Shown here: in pieces, positions 1 through 8,181 of the stretch | How positions within the stretch are numbered: position 1 is the stretch's first letter | Layout of the letters: every line of letters starts with the position of its first letter | NCBI GenBank assembly: GCA_965237855.1 | Contig: CBDEGK010000002.1 | Span: 186,001-250,000, forward strand | Direction: 5' to 3' | From: CBDEGK01 sp965237855 | Lineage (GTDB): Bacteria > Pseudomonadota > Gammaproteobacteria > Pseudomonadales > Halieaceae | Length of the DNA stretch: 64,000 bases | The notes under the pieces: model-generated | What the model saw: the letters and a program-made list of their open reading frames with translations, nothing else | What the model was told of the DNA's origin: nothing | Database searches by the model: none | Position numbers and translations under genes: made by a program

Positions 1-602
1 TGCACCAGCGAAACCCGGTCAATTTGAGTGGGTACGAAGCGCCGCAGCCAGTCCACCCCATAGCTGAGCAGGGGATCCGTGTAGTTCTCGAGAAAGCTTG
101 CATACTGAGCCAGCTGGGCATTCAGATCATCCAGCGCACAGTCCTCGCGGCTCTCGGGCCGTCTGCCGAGCAACTCGTCGAGGCCCAGCGAATCCAGCTC
201 AAGCTTATGCAGCCGGGCAATCACGCGGATGAAGTCTTCCATCACCGCGCGTTGCTGGACGTCATTGTCCAGCTTGTCGATATCTGAACGCCCCGAATCC
301 CTCGACAGCAGGGCGGCGCGGTGTTGTTCATGCCAGCCATGCAGTGTGGGCACCGGTACGGAAGTTTTGTTCAAGGCCTCACAGATATGGGCTTCTTTGC
401 GTAGGGATACCGGGGCGCCATCCATGGAATGCCGTTCTATGCGCAGAAAACCCTCGAACAGGGTTTTGTCAGGCCGTTCGACGTCGACTACCCAGGCTTC
501 ACGGCGGGCGACGTGGCGATGCAAGTGCGTGACTTTGCCGCCGCCAATCTCCCCAACCCAGTCCAGCAAGCCGTCGGGGAGGTTGTGGAAATCCTCAACC
601 AT
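1..602 (-). CDS. Phosphotransferase family protein (APH/ACAD10-like), 3' end outside window
   Basis: An open frame runs on the minus strand from ATG at 602 to the window edge, giving 200 codons with no stop. The translation has the look of the aminoglycoside-phosphotransferase-like kinases that accompany acyl-CoA dehydrogenases: GGGKVTHLHRH near residue 20, an alpha-helical VMEDFIRVIARLHKLE segment, then VDWLRRFVP. The catalytic QGD...GNF loop would follow just beyond the edge, so it cannot be checked. It sits 10 bp after the stop of the acyl-CoA dehydrogenase at 613-1785 on the same strand, which suggests one transcript. The RBS is weak. In this family the substrate is usually unknown; a role in activating hydroxylated acyl-CoAs, by analogy with ACAD10/11, is inference. 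Confidence 0.75.
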   Translation of the reverse strand, partial: MVEDFHNLPDGLLDWVGEIGGGKVTHLHRHVARREAWVVDVERPDKTLFEGFLRIERHSMDGAPVSLRKEAHICEALNKTSVPVPTLHGWHEQHRAALLSRDSGRSDIDKLDNDVQQRAVMEDFIRVIARLHKLELDSLGLDELLGRRPESREDCALDDLNAQLAQYASFLENYTDPLLSYGVDWLRRFVPTQIDRVSLV

Positions 603-612
603 CAGAGAGCGT

Positions 613-1785
613 TCATCTGTGCTGAGGCATGCCCAGTCCGTGGGTGGCAACGAGGCCGCGCAGGACCTCTACCACGCCGCCACCGAAGGTGTTGATGAGG
701 GCGCGGCGGTGTTCGTGCTCCAGGTCGCCCAGCAGTACGGCGCCTTCGCTTTCACCGGCAATCAGTGAATTGGGGCCGACGATGTCCATCAACAGGCGGC
801 TGATTTCAATAATGATCTCAGTGGAATAGACCTTGATGGCCGAGGGGAACACGGGATTGGGATCGCCTTTGTCGAGCATGGCGCCCATACGCGCATTCAT
901 AATCCGCACCGCTTCCAGGTGCGAGTAGACCTCGGCCAGGTTGCGTTGCACTTGCGGATCATCGATCGCACGCTGTCCATTGGGCATTTTGGATTCCCGG
1001 GCCCAGGTCAGCGCAAAATTAAAGACCTTCCAGGCCTGTACACCCCAGGCGGCCAAGCCGACTCGCTCGTGGTTGAGCTGGGAGGTGATCAGGCGCCAGC
1101 CACCATTTTCCTGGCCGATGATCATGTCGGTCGGCACTTTAACATCCGTGTAGTAGGTGACATTGGTGCGCACACTGCCGATGGTATGAATGGGGCCCAT
1201 GGAGAAACCCGGATCGGAAGTCTCCGCCACCAGGATGGAGATGCCCTTGTGCTTGGGCGCGTCGGGATCGGTGCGTACAGCCAGCCACACGTAGTCGGCA
1301 CCCTCGGCGCCGCTTGTGAAGATCTTGTTGCCATTCACAAGGTAGTGATCGCCGTGTTTAACCGCGGAGGTCGTGAGCGAGGCGAGATCGGTGCCGGCAG
1401 AGGGCTCGGTATAACCGATGCAGAAATGGGTCTCGCCGGCGGCAATGCCGGGCAGGAAGCGCTTCTTCTGCTCTTCGGTACCGTTGCTCATAATGGCTGG
1501 GCCGACAGTGTTGAGCGTGACGAAGGGAATAGGGGCGCCGGCCAGTAAGGCTTCCTCGAAACGGATCAGCTGTTCGCTCTGGCTGAGACCGCGACCACCG
1601 TATTCCTCGGGCCAACCCACCGCCAGCATGCCGTCCTTGCCCTGCTGGCGAATCAGCTCCTTGTACAGGTCGCCGCTCTCGGCGTTGCGGAGGGCTTCGC
1701 GATGCGCAGGCGTGATCAGCTTGGTGAAATAGGCGCGAAATTCCTTACGCAGCGTTTTCTGTTGTTCGGTGTAGTCGACAAACAT
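613..1785 (-). CDS. Acyl-CoA dehydrogenase (catalytic-type subunit)
   Basis: This 390-residue FAD-dependent flavoprotein would oxidise an acyl-CoA to the 2-enoyl-CoA. The middle of the protein carries the family signature GYTEPSAGTDLASL followed by NGNKIFTSGAEGADY. The C-terminus ends in FGGGVVEVLRGL, the position where this clade keeps its active-site glutamate. Length is normal for the family. It is transcribed away from the TetR gene at 1896 and is followed by a phosphotransferase-like gene. The acyl-CoA dehydrogenase at 2611 lacks the C-terminal glutamate motif, so the two could form a ChsE4-ChsE5-like heteromer; that pairing is inference. The substrate is unknown. Confidence 0.93.
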   Translation of the reverse strand: MFVDYTEQQKTLRKEFRAYFTKLITPAHREALRNAESGDLYKELIRQQGKDGMLAVGWPEEYGGRGLSQSEQLIRFEEALLAGAPIPFVTLNTVGPAIMSNGTEEQKKRFLPGIAAGETHFCIGYTEPSAGTDLASLTTSAVKHGDHYLVNGNKIFTSGAEGADYVWLAVRTDPDAPKHKGISILVAETSDPGFSMGPIHTIGSVRTNVTYYTDVKVPTDMIIGQENGGWRLITSQLNHERVGLAAWGVQAWKVFNFALTWARESKMPNGQRAIDDPQVQRNLAEVYSHLEAVRIMNARMGAMLDKGDPNPVFPSAIKVYSTEIIIEISRLLMDIVGPNSLIAGESEGAVLLGDLEHEHRRALINTFGGGVVEVLRGLVATHGLGMPQHR

Positions 1786-1813
1786 GGTTTTTCTCTATGC
1801 CTCGAACGGTTTT

Positions 1814-1831
1814 CCAGATCAAAAGATCTGG
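1814..1831. promoter_or_regulatory. Perfect inverted repeat in divergent intergenic region
   Basis: CCAGATC, a four-base AAAA spacer and GATCTGG form a perfect 7-bp inverted repeat between the divergent acyl-CoA dehydrogenase and TetR genes. It lies in the leader of the minus-strand gene. It could be an operator for the neighbouring TetR protein or a small hairpin in the leader; the sequence alone does not decide. Confidence 0.4.
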
Positions 1832-1863
1832 CCAGTTAAAAAGTCTGTGCTAATAATATTGAT

Positions 1864-1875
1864 TTTGAATTCAAA
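1864..1875. promoter_or_regulatory. Candidate TetR operator palindrome
   Basis: TTTGAATTCAAA is a perfect 12-bp palindrome 20 bp upstream of the TetR start at 1896, in an AT-rich stretch. TetR proteins usually bind palindromes in the divergent promoter region next to their own gene, so this is the best candidate site. No binding data exist here. Confidence 0.4.
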
Positions 1876-1895
1876 TTCAACTACTTTTATCGCCC

Positions 1896-2600
1896 ATGGA
1901 TACAAAAGTCATCACCGAAGTGGATACCCAGCAGACTCGCAGTGCCCGCGGGGCTGCCGCCCGTGCCAAGCTCAAACAGGCGGCCCTGGTGGTGATGGAG
2001 CGGGTGGGATATCACAAGATGCGTATTGCAGATGTGACCGAAGAAGCGGGCGTTGCTCAAGGGCTTTTTTATCATTATTTCAAGGACTTAAAGTCCTTAA
2101 CTATAGAAGTACTTGAAGACTTTGCGAACCCGGCGACCGATGTGGACGCGATTGAAAAGGATGTGGCAGCCGGTGATTGGTACGGCCGTATCTACGCCCA
2201 TAATCACCTCGTGGTCAGTAGCTATGCCAAGCGCCCCGGGGTAATGCGTTGCCTGTTGCAAATGGCCGATGAGGACGCGGATTTTTCCAAATTCATGCGT
2301 GAATCCTACCGCAAGCAACTGATGTGGCAGGTGGATGTGATGCCGAAAATGTTCCCAGACGTCAGCTTTTCCGAGCACCAGGCATTGATGACAACCTATG
2401 CCCTGGCCGGTATCGGCGAGAGCCTGTTGCGGGAATATTTCGTTAACCGCAGTGAGACCATTCGTGCCGCAGGACTGGATGTGGATGAAATTACCGAATT
2501 GCTGACGACCCTGTTTTACCGGGCCCTGTTTTTGCAGAACCCGCCCGCGGGAAAACTGAATTACACCAAGAACCTGGCCAAGATGGTCAGAACCGACTGA
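1896..2600 (+). CDS. TetR/AcrR family transcriptional regulator
   Basis: The 234-residue protein has an N-terminal helix-turn-helix at about residues 25-65 (ARAKLKQAALVVMERVGY, then RIADVTEEAGVAQGLFYHYF), typical of TetR repressors. The remaining two thirds is helical and would bind a ligand, perhaps an acyl-CoA. It is divergent from the acyl-CoA dehydrogenase at 613-1785 and only 10 bp upstream of the acyl-CoA dehydrogenase at 2611, so it probably heads the 1896-5345 operon and controls both directions. Two palindromes in the 110-bp divergent gap are candidate operators. Confidence 0.9.
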   Translation: MDTKVITEVDTQQTRSARGAAARAKLKQAALVVMERVGYHKMRIADVTEEAGVAQGLFYHYFKDLKSLTIEVLEDFANPATDVDAIEKDVAAGDWYGRIYAHNHLVVSSYAKRPGVMRCLLQMADEDADFSKFMRESYRKQLMWQVDVMPKMFPDVSFSEHQALMTTYALAGIGESLLREYFVNRSETIRAAGLDVDEITELLTTLFYRALFLQNPPAGKLNYTKNLAKMVRTD

Positions 2601-2610
2601 GACGACGACT

Positions 2611-3759
2611 ATGAACTTTGAGTTTGATGAAGAGCAATTGGCGATCAGGGAGCTGGCTTACCAGATCTTTACAGACCGGGCCACGGATGAGTTCCTGCTG
2701 GAGTTTTCCCGCGGCGATGCCATCTACGACGATCAATTGTGGGCGACCCTGGCAGAACAGGGCTTGCTGGGATTAACGGCGCCAGAAGAAGTCGGCGGCA
2801 GTGGCCTGGGTTTCACTGAATTGTGCCTGGTGCTGGAAGAACAAGGCCGTCGCGTGGCGCCGGTGCCGCTGTTTGCCACCCTGGTACTGGGGGCATTGCC
2901 GACCCAACAGTTTGGTTCAGCCGAGCAGCATCAGACCTATCTGTTACCCATGGTAGCCGGTGAGGCAAGAATGACCGCCGCCGTCGCCGAACTGGGCATG
3001 AAGGCAGCGATGACTGAGGGCGTCACCGCCACCAGAGACGGTGAGAACTGGGTCTTGAACGGTGAGCGCGGCGTGGTCCCCGATGCTGTCGGTGCGAGAT
3101 ACATACTCGTACCCGCCAACACCAGTGACGCGCTGAGTATGTTTGTGGTGGATACGCAATCTGAAGGTGTCTCGGTGCGCGCTGAGCAAATTGGTATTCT
3201 CGGTGAGCGTGCTGCTCACCTGAGCCTGGCTAATGTGTCCTTATCGGCGGTAGGTCTGCTTGGCAGCGAAGGCCAGGGTGAGGAAATTCTGACCTGGTTG
3301 GAAGAGCATGCCAATGTGGGTCACTGCGCCCAGCAGGTAGGCGTGGCAGAAGAAGCCATGAAGCGCACGGCCACCTATTTGAGCGAGCGCGAGCAATTTG
3401 GTGTCGCGCTGGGTACCTTCCAGGCGCTGGCCATGCGCATGGCAGATTGTTATATAGACGTGGAAGCTATGCGTTCGGTGTATTGGCTGGCCTTGTGGCG
3501 CTTGAGTGAAGGTTTGGATGCGCGCGCTGAGGTGCGGGCCGCCAAGTGGTGGGCCTGCGATGCGGCCCACCGGGTAGTGTGTTCCGCCCAGCACATGCAC
3601 GGGGGCATTGGTGCTGACGTGGAATTCCCCATCCACCGTTTTTTCCTGTGGGCCAAGCAAATCAGCTATTCCCTTGGCAATGCCTCGACCCAACTGGAGA
3701 AGTTGGGCAAATTGCTGGCCGATGACGATTCCCTCGGCTTTCGCGCGCTGGAGGTTTAG
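2611..3759 (+). CDS. Acyl-CoA dehydrogenase (partner-type subunit)
   Basis: This is a 382-residue acyl-CoA dehydrogenase-fold protein. The N-terminus MNFEFDEEQLAIRELAYQ and the helix LLGLTAPEEVGGSGLGFTE are typical. The C-terminal domain has QHMHGGIGADVEFPIHRFF in place of the GGTDEI-type catalytic motif, as seen in one subunit of steroid-type heteromeric dehydrogenases. It lies 10 bp after the TetR gene and 3 bp before the DUF35 gene. Its likely partner is the dehydrogenase at 613-1785. The assignment to the family is firm; the pairing and substrate are inference. Confidence 0.92.
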   Translation: MNFEFDEEQLAIRELAYQIFTDRATDEFLLEFSRGDAIYDDQLWATLAEQGLLGLTAPEEVGGSGLGFTELCLVLEEQGRRVAPVPLFATLVLGALPTQQFGSAEQHQTYLLPMVAGEARMTAAVAELGMKAAMTEGVTATRDGENWVLNGERGVVPDAVGARYILVPANTSDALSMFVVDTQSEGVSVRAEQIGILGERAAHLSLANVSLSAVGLLGSEGQGEEILTWLEEHANVGHCAQQVGVAEEAMKRTATYLSEREQFGVALGTFQALAMRMADCYIDVEAMRSVYWLALWRLSEGLDARAEVRAAKWWACDAAHRVVCSAQHMHGGIGADVEFPIHRFFLWAKQISYSLGNASTQLEKLGKLLADDDSLGFRALEV

Positions 3760-3762
3760 ACC

Positions 3763-4173
3763 ATGACAGATTCATTTCGCATGAAGCCACCGATGGGCCA
3801 CGACAATGCCTGGTGGTGGGAGATGGCCGCAGAGGACAAGCTTGGCATTCAGAAATGCAAGGGCTGCCAGACGCTGCGCCATCCACCGCGACCCATGTGT
3901 GGTGACTGCCATTCCACTGAATGGGAAGCGATCGAGTCCACCGGCAAGGGGACTATTTGTAGTTTCACCGTGCTGACCCACCCCAAGTTCCCTGGTTTCG
4001 ATTACCCGCTGATTATCATCCTGGTCGACTTGGAGGAGGGCACGCGTATCACGTCGCAATTGGTGGGCTGTGAGCCGGAGGACGCCGATTTTGACCTGCC
4101 GGTAGAAATGGTCATTCAGGAAGATCCCGATGGCTTCAAATTGCCTGTCTTCAAACTAGCGGGAGCCGCCTGA
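3763..4173 (+). CDS. DUF35 OB-fold / zinc-ribbon protein
   Basis: The 136-residue protein has a rubredoxin-like zinc ribbon, with CKGC near residue 33 and CGDC near residue 48, followed by an OB-fold segment (GKGTICSFTVLTHPKFPGF). DUF35 proteins partner thiolase-like enzymes. In steroid side-chain degradation the DUF35 domain of ChsH2 activates the Ltp2 aldolase. The stop overlaps the start of the thiolase-like gene by one base (TGATG), consistent with a two-subunit enzyme made by translational coupling. Confidence 0.88.
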   Translation: MTDSFRMKPPMGHDNAWWWEMAAEDKLGIQKCKGCQTLRHPPRPMCGDCHSTEWEAIESTGKGTICSFTVLTHPKFPGFDYPLIIILVDLEEGTRITSQLVGCEPEDADFDLPVEMVIQEDPDGFKLPVFKLAGAA

Positions 4174-5345
4174 TGCCTATTTCACTTAAGAACGAAGCGG
4201 CCATCGCCGGTATTGGCCTCACCGAATTTTCAAAGAACTCCGGCCGCTCTGAACTACAGTTGGCCGCCGAATGCATAAAATCAGCCTGTGATGATGCGGG
4301 TATCAGTCCCTCGGAGATTGATGGCCTGGTCAGCTATACCCTGGATTCCACGGACGAGATTGAGGTGGCCCGCGCAGTCGGTGCTAATGACCTGACCATG
4401 TACAGTCGTATCAATTACGGCGGTGGTGCCGCGGTGGGTACCATTCAGCAGGCGGCCATGGCCATTGCGACTGGCCAGGCCACCACGGTGGTGTGCTGGC
4501 GTGCCATGAACGGCCGCTCCGGCAAACGCATGGGACAGGGTGTCTCCGGCGATATCACCTCCAGCGATTTGATCCACTGGTCTTGGTACATGCCCTACGG
4601 CATGTTGATTCCAGGCTCGTGGATTTCCCTGATCGCCAACAAGTATATGCACGACTATGGCGTGACCCGTGAAGACCTGGGCAGGGTGGCAATCTCTCAA
4701 CGCAATTACGCGCTGAGCAATCCGCGCGCCTATGGTTATGGCAAGCCACTGACCATGGACGAGTATATGGATTCCCCACCCATTGCCTCGCCCTTGTGCC
4801 TGTATGATTTTTGCCAGGAAACCGACGGTGGTTGTGCCATCCTCATCACCAGCGCCGAGCGCGCCAAAGACCTCAAACAAAAGCCGGCAATGATTCGCGG
4901 CGTCACCCAGGCTTCAACCCGGGGCCAGGAACAGATGACCAGTTTCTACCGCGATGAGTTGACCTCGTTGCCAGAGATGGAGTTGGCGGCAAAGCTGGTC
5001 TATCAGCAGGCGGGGCTGGGCCCTGACGATATCGATGCGGCCTGCCTATACGATGCATTCACCTCAGAAATTATCATGCAGCTGGAGAGCTTTGGCTTCT
5101 GCGGCGTGGGTGAGGGTAAAGACCTGGTCAGAGACGGCGCTCTCGATATCGATGGGCGTCTGCCTAATAACACCCACGGGGGTTTGATCTCAGAGGCTTA
5201 TATCCACGGTATGAACAATATTGCCGAGGGTGTGCGGCTGGTGCGGGGTGAGTCGACCGGACAGCCCAGCAAGAACGTCGAGCATGTGCTGGTAAGCAGT
5301 GGTGTGGGTGTGCCCACCGGCGCCCTGATTCTCGGCCAGGCCTAA
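4173..5345 (+). CDS. Thiolase-like lipid-transfer protein (Ltp2-type)
   Basis: The 390-residue protein is a thiolase-superfamily member of the non-condensing lipid-transfer type: AIAGIGLTEFSKNSGRSE at the N-terminus, CLYDAFTSEIIMQLE in the middle and NTHGGLISEAYIHGMN near the C-terminus. It has no CxS nucleophile context like that of the classical thiolase at 11679. With the preceding DUF35 protein it matches the Ltp2-ChsH2 arrangement that performs a retro-aldol cleavage of a branched hydroxyacyl-CoA. That activity is inference from the arrangement. A strong palindrome ends the operon six bases after the stop. Confidence 0.88.
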   Translation: MPISLKNEAAIAGIGLTEFSKNSGRSELQLAAECIKSACDDAGISPSEIDGLVSYTLDSTDEIEVARAVGANDLTMYSRINYGGGAAVGTIQQAAMAIATGQATTVVCWRAMNGRSGKRMGQGVSGDITSSDLIHWSWYMPYGMLIPGSWISLIANKYMHDYGVTREDLGRVAISQRNYALSNPRAYGYGKPLTMDEYMDSPPIASPLCLYDFCQETDGGCAILITSAERAKDLKQKPAMIRGVTQASTRGQEQMTSFYRDELTSLPEMELAAKLVYQQAGLGPDDIDAACLYDAFTSEIIMQLESFGFCGVGEGKDLVRDGALDIDGRLPNNTHGGLISEAYIHGMNNIAEGVRLVRGESTGQPSKNVEHVLVSSGVGVPTGALILGQA

Positions 5346-5350
5346 CACCC

Positions 5351-5400
5351 GAAAAAGGGGTCAGTACCCTTTTTACTAAAAGGGTACTGACCCCTTTTTC
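5351..5400 (+). repeat. Palindromic GGGGTCAG repeat, acts as terminator (copy A)
   Basis: Two perfect 23-bp arms (5351-5373 and 5378-5400) flank a four-base loop. The arms contain GGGGTCAGTACCC and GGGTACTGACCCC, and the 3' side ends in TTTTTC. It follows the thiolase-like gene by 5 bp and precedes the MDR gene at 5445, so it can work as a Rho-independent terminator. It also belongs to a dispersed family with copies near 8104, 11615, 18220, 27918, 27988 and 41434. Confidence 0.8.
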
Positions 5401-5444
5401 CTTTATACTGGATCGCCTGAAACTTACAGAAAAAGGCGACAGTA

Positions 5445-6437
5445 ATGAGAGCATGGCGTGTAGAAGAATTTGGCGAACCTGCGGACGTGTGGAAGCTGCA
5501 GGAGAATGCCGAGGATTGTGAACCCGGACCCGGTGAAATCAAGGTGGCGGTTGAAGCGGCCGGCCTGGGCTTGCCCGATGTGTTGATGTGCAGGGATAAC
5601 TATCCGCTGACACCGCCGCTGCCGTTTACCCCCTCCCAGGAAGCGGCTGGTGAAGTCGTGGCCGTGGGTGAAGGTGTTGATGAAAGCTTGCTCGGCCAGC
5701 GGGTGATGGGAACTACCCAGTTCCAGGCCCAGTGCGGCGGACTGGCTGATTACTGTCTCATGCAAGCCGCGGCAGCGTTACCCATTCCCGACGGCATGAA
5801 GGGCGAGGAGGCCGCCGGTTTTTTCATCCCTTATATGACGGCCTGGGTGGGACTGGTACGCCGTGCCCAGCTGACAGCAAATGACACCCTGTTGGTGCTG
5901 GGGGCTTCGGGTAGTTCCGGTGCTGCGGCCGTACAACTGGGCAAGGCCATCGGTGCCCGGGTAATCGCCGTGGCGGGCGGTCCTGAAAAAGCCGCGTTCT
6001 GCCAGGGCATTGGTGCGGATGCGGTGATCGATCACCGCGCTGAAGACATTACCGAGGCCGCCCGTGCTTTAACGGACGGCAAGGGCGCGACGGTGATTTT
6101 CGACCCCGTGGGTGGCAAGCCTGGGCGCGCTGCTTTCAAGGCCACCGCATTCGAGGGCCGCTTTGTGGTGATTGGCTATGCCAGCGGAGAGTGGCCCCGC
6201 ATTAGCTTACCGGAAACCCTGATGACCAATATTTCCCTGGTCGGTGCAATGCCGGTGGGTTTCTCCCCCGATGTGATGCAAGGCGGCGTAGGCGAGCTGC
6301 TGGGATACTGGCAGCAGGGTTTATTGAACTTGTCATCGCCCCAGGTGTTTACCTTCGATGAGGGCCGCAAGGCCATTGAGCACATCGCCGGAGGCAAGGT
6401 AGAAGGCAAGGTCGTGGTGCGGGTCAAAGAGGGCTAG
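5445..6437 (+). CDS. NADPH:quinone oxidoreductase-like MDR protein
   Basis: The 330-residue protein is a zinc-free medium-chain dehydrogenase/reductase. It has a GroES-like N-terminal domain (PGPGEIKVAVEAAGL, then TPSQEAAGEVVAVGEG) and a Rossmann domain with VLGASGSSGAAAVQLGK, ending in GKVEGKVVVRV. Such enzymes reduce quinones or the double bond of enoyl compounds with NADPH. An AAAGGCG Shine-Dalgarno-like sequence precedes the ATG. It stands between two catabolic genes but is separated from the previous operon by a terminator-like palindrome. Confidence 0.88.
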   Translation: MRAWRVEEFGEPADVWKLQENAEDCEPGPGEIKVAVEAAGLGLPDVLMCRDNYPLTPPLPFTPSQEAAGEVVAVGEGVDESLLGQRVMGTTQFQAQCGGLADYCLMQAAAALPIPDGMKGEEAAGFFIPYMTAWVGLVRRAQLTANDTLLVLGASGSSGAAAVQLGKAIGARVIAVAGGPEKAAFCQGIGADAVIDHRAEDITEAARALTDGKGATVIFDPVGGKPGRAAFKATAFEGRFVVIGYASGEWPRISLPETLMTNISLVGAMPVGFSPDVMQGGVGELLGYWQQGLLNLSSPQVFTFDEGRKAIEHIAGGKVEGKVVVRVKEG

Positions 6438-6503
6438 GACTGACCCTGTTAGAAAAACCGATAGACGCTATACTCGAGAACAAATAACAAAATAGAGTTC
6501 TCC

Positions 6504-8105
6504 ATGGCCCGCCAGCAACAGCAGTTTGATGCCATCATCGTCGGTGCCGGTTTTGCCGGCATGTACATGTTGCACCGGTTGCGTCAGCAGGGCCTGGCGG
6601 TACAGGTTTTCGAAGCGGGCGGCGATGTTGGTGGTACCTGGTACTGGAATCGATACCCGGGTGCGCGCTGTGATATCGAAAGCATGGAATACTGCTACCA
6701 GTTTTCCGATGAGTTGCAGCAGGAATGGACTTGGAGTGAGCGCTATTCGCCCCAACCAGAAATTCTTGAGTACGCCAATCACGTGGCGGATCGATTCGAT
6801 CTCCGCAGTGGAATAGAGTTTAACTGCAAGGTAGAAGGCGCCACATTCAACGAGGACGCCGGGCGTTGGGCCGTAAGTCTCGCCGATGGCCGCAGCGTTG
6901 ATACGCAGTTTTGTATTTTCGCTACCGGTTGTCTGTCTGCACCTCTAAAACCGGAAATTCCGGGTCGCGATGACTTCGCTGGTCGCACTTTCTACACCGC
7001 AGAGTGGCCTCATGAAGATGTGGATTTCTGCGGTCGTCGAGTGGGCGTAATAGGGACCGGTTCATCAGCAATACAGTTAATTCCGATCATTGCCGAGCAG
7101 GCGGCTGAGCTGTCTGTGTTTCAGCGTACACCTAATTACTCGGTTCCCGCGTGGAACGAGCCTCTCGACCCGCAGTTGAGAGATAGTATCAAGGCCAATT
7201 ACGCCGATTTTCGTGCGCGCAATCAGGCCCTGAGTTTCACTTTTGGCGTTCGCCATCCTCGTAGTGAAGGTATGACCTTCGAATCCAGCGGATCGGAACG
7301 ACAGCGGCAGTACGAGCAATTTTGGCGGTTGGGAGGCCTGCTATTCGGCCGCTCATTCGCCGATATTATGGTTAACCCCGAAGCCAATCTAGCGGCGCAG
7401 GAATTTGTCCGGGAAAAAATTCGCGAAACTGTTAGTGATCCAGCTGTTGCCGCCTTGCTCAGCCCCAGCTCGACCATAGGTTGCAAACGTCTTTGCGCTG
7501 ATACCGGTTACTTCAAAACCTATAATCTGGATCATGTAAATCTCGTGGATATTCGAAGTAATCCCATCGAGCAGATTTACGAGGGCGGTATCCGCACCAA
7601 AGCCGGAGAATATGAATTAGATGACATCGTATTTGCAACCGGCTTTGATGCCATGACCGGCGCTCTGACGCGCCTGGATATCAGAGGCAGGAACGGGCTC
7701 ACCTTGAAGGAAAAATGGGCCGAAGGCCCGCTGACCCTGATGGGCGTGCAGATTGCCGGCTTCCCCAATTTATTCACCATCACCGGTCCGGGTAGCCCGT
7801 CAGTATTATCCAATATGATCCAGTCCATTGAGCAGCACGTGGAGTGGATTGGTGACTACATACAGTGGATGAAGTCAGAAGATTTAGCCGTAACCGAAGC
7901 GGATGCCGAGGCCGAGCAGGCCTGGATGACGTATGTCGCCGAGGTGGCGGGGGAGACCCTCTATGGCACCTGCAATTCCTGGTATCGGGGCAAAAACATC
8001 GAAGGCAAAACCGAGGTCTTTATGCCCCTGGCGGATTACGTGTCCTACGTGGAGCATTGCAACGAGGTTGTCGCTGCAGGTTATCCGGGTTTTAGTCGGA
8101 CCTAA
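6504..8105 (+). CDS. Flavin-containing monooxygenase, Baeyer-Villiger type
   Basis: The 533-residue protein has an N-terminal FAD Rossmann motif (VGAGFAGMYMLHRL), a second NADPH Rossmann motif (GVIGTGSSAIQLIP) and the GTWYWNRYPGARCD stretch seen in cyclohexanone and phenylacetone monooxygenases. These enzymes insert an oxygen next to a ketone, giving an ester or lactone, with O2 and NADPH. Where the BVMO fingerprint FxGxxxHxxxW[P/D] is expected the sequence reads FAGRTFYTAEWP, so the histidine is a tyrosine. The rest of the fold looks complete. It could oxidise a cyclic ketone intermediate of the neighbouring pathway. Confidence 0.88.
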   Translation: MARQQQQFDAIIVGAGFAGMYMLHRLRQQGLAVQVFEAGGDVGGTWYWNRYPGARCDIESMEYCYQFSDELQQEWTWSERYSPQPEILEYANHVADRFDLRSGIEFNCKVEGATFNEDAGRWAVSLADGRSVDTQFCIFATGCLSAPLKPEIPGRDDFAGRTFYTAEWPHEDVDFCGRRVGVIGTGSSAIQLIPIIAEQAAELSVFQRTPNYSVPAWNEPLDPQLRDSIKANYADFRARNQALSFTFGVRHPRSEGMTFESSGSERQRQYEQFWRLGGLLFGRSFADIMVNPEANLAAQEFVREKIRETVSDPAVAALLSPSSTIGCKRLCADTGYFKTYNLDHVNLVDIRSNPIEQIYEGGIRTKAGEYELDDIVFATGFDAMTGALTRLDIRGRNGLTLKEKWAEGPLTLMGVQIAGFPNLFTITGPGSPSVLSNMIQSIEQHVEWIGDYIQWMKSEDLAVTEADAEAEQAWMTYVAEVAGETLYGTCNSWYRGKNIEGKTEVFMPLADYVSYVEHCNEVVAAGYPGFSRT

Positions 8106-8181
8106 AAGAAAATGGGGTCAGACTCCTATTTTAACGGGAGTACCCGAAAAGAGGGGCAGGCTCTCTGACCCCTATTCTTTT
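8104..8181. repeat. GGGGTCAG palindromic repeat, degenerate (copy B)
   Basis: Between two convergent genes an imperfect inverted repeat carries TGGGGTCAGA on the left and TCTGACCCCTA on the right. Internal short inverted segments (ACTCC ... GGAGT) lie between them. It is the same family as the perfect palindrome at 5351-5400 and may terminate transcription from both sides. Confidence 0.6.
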
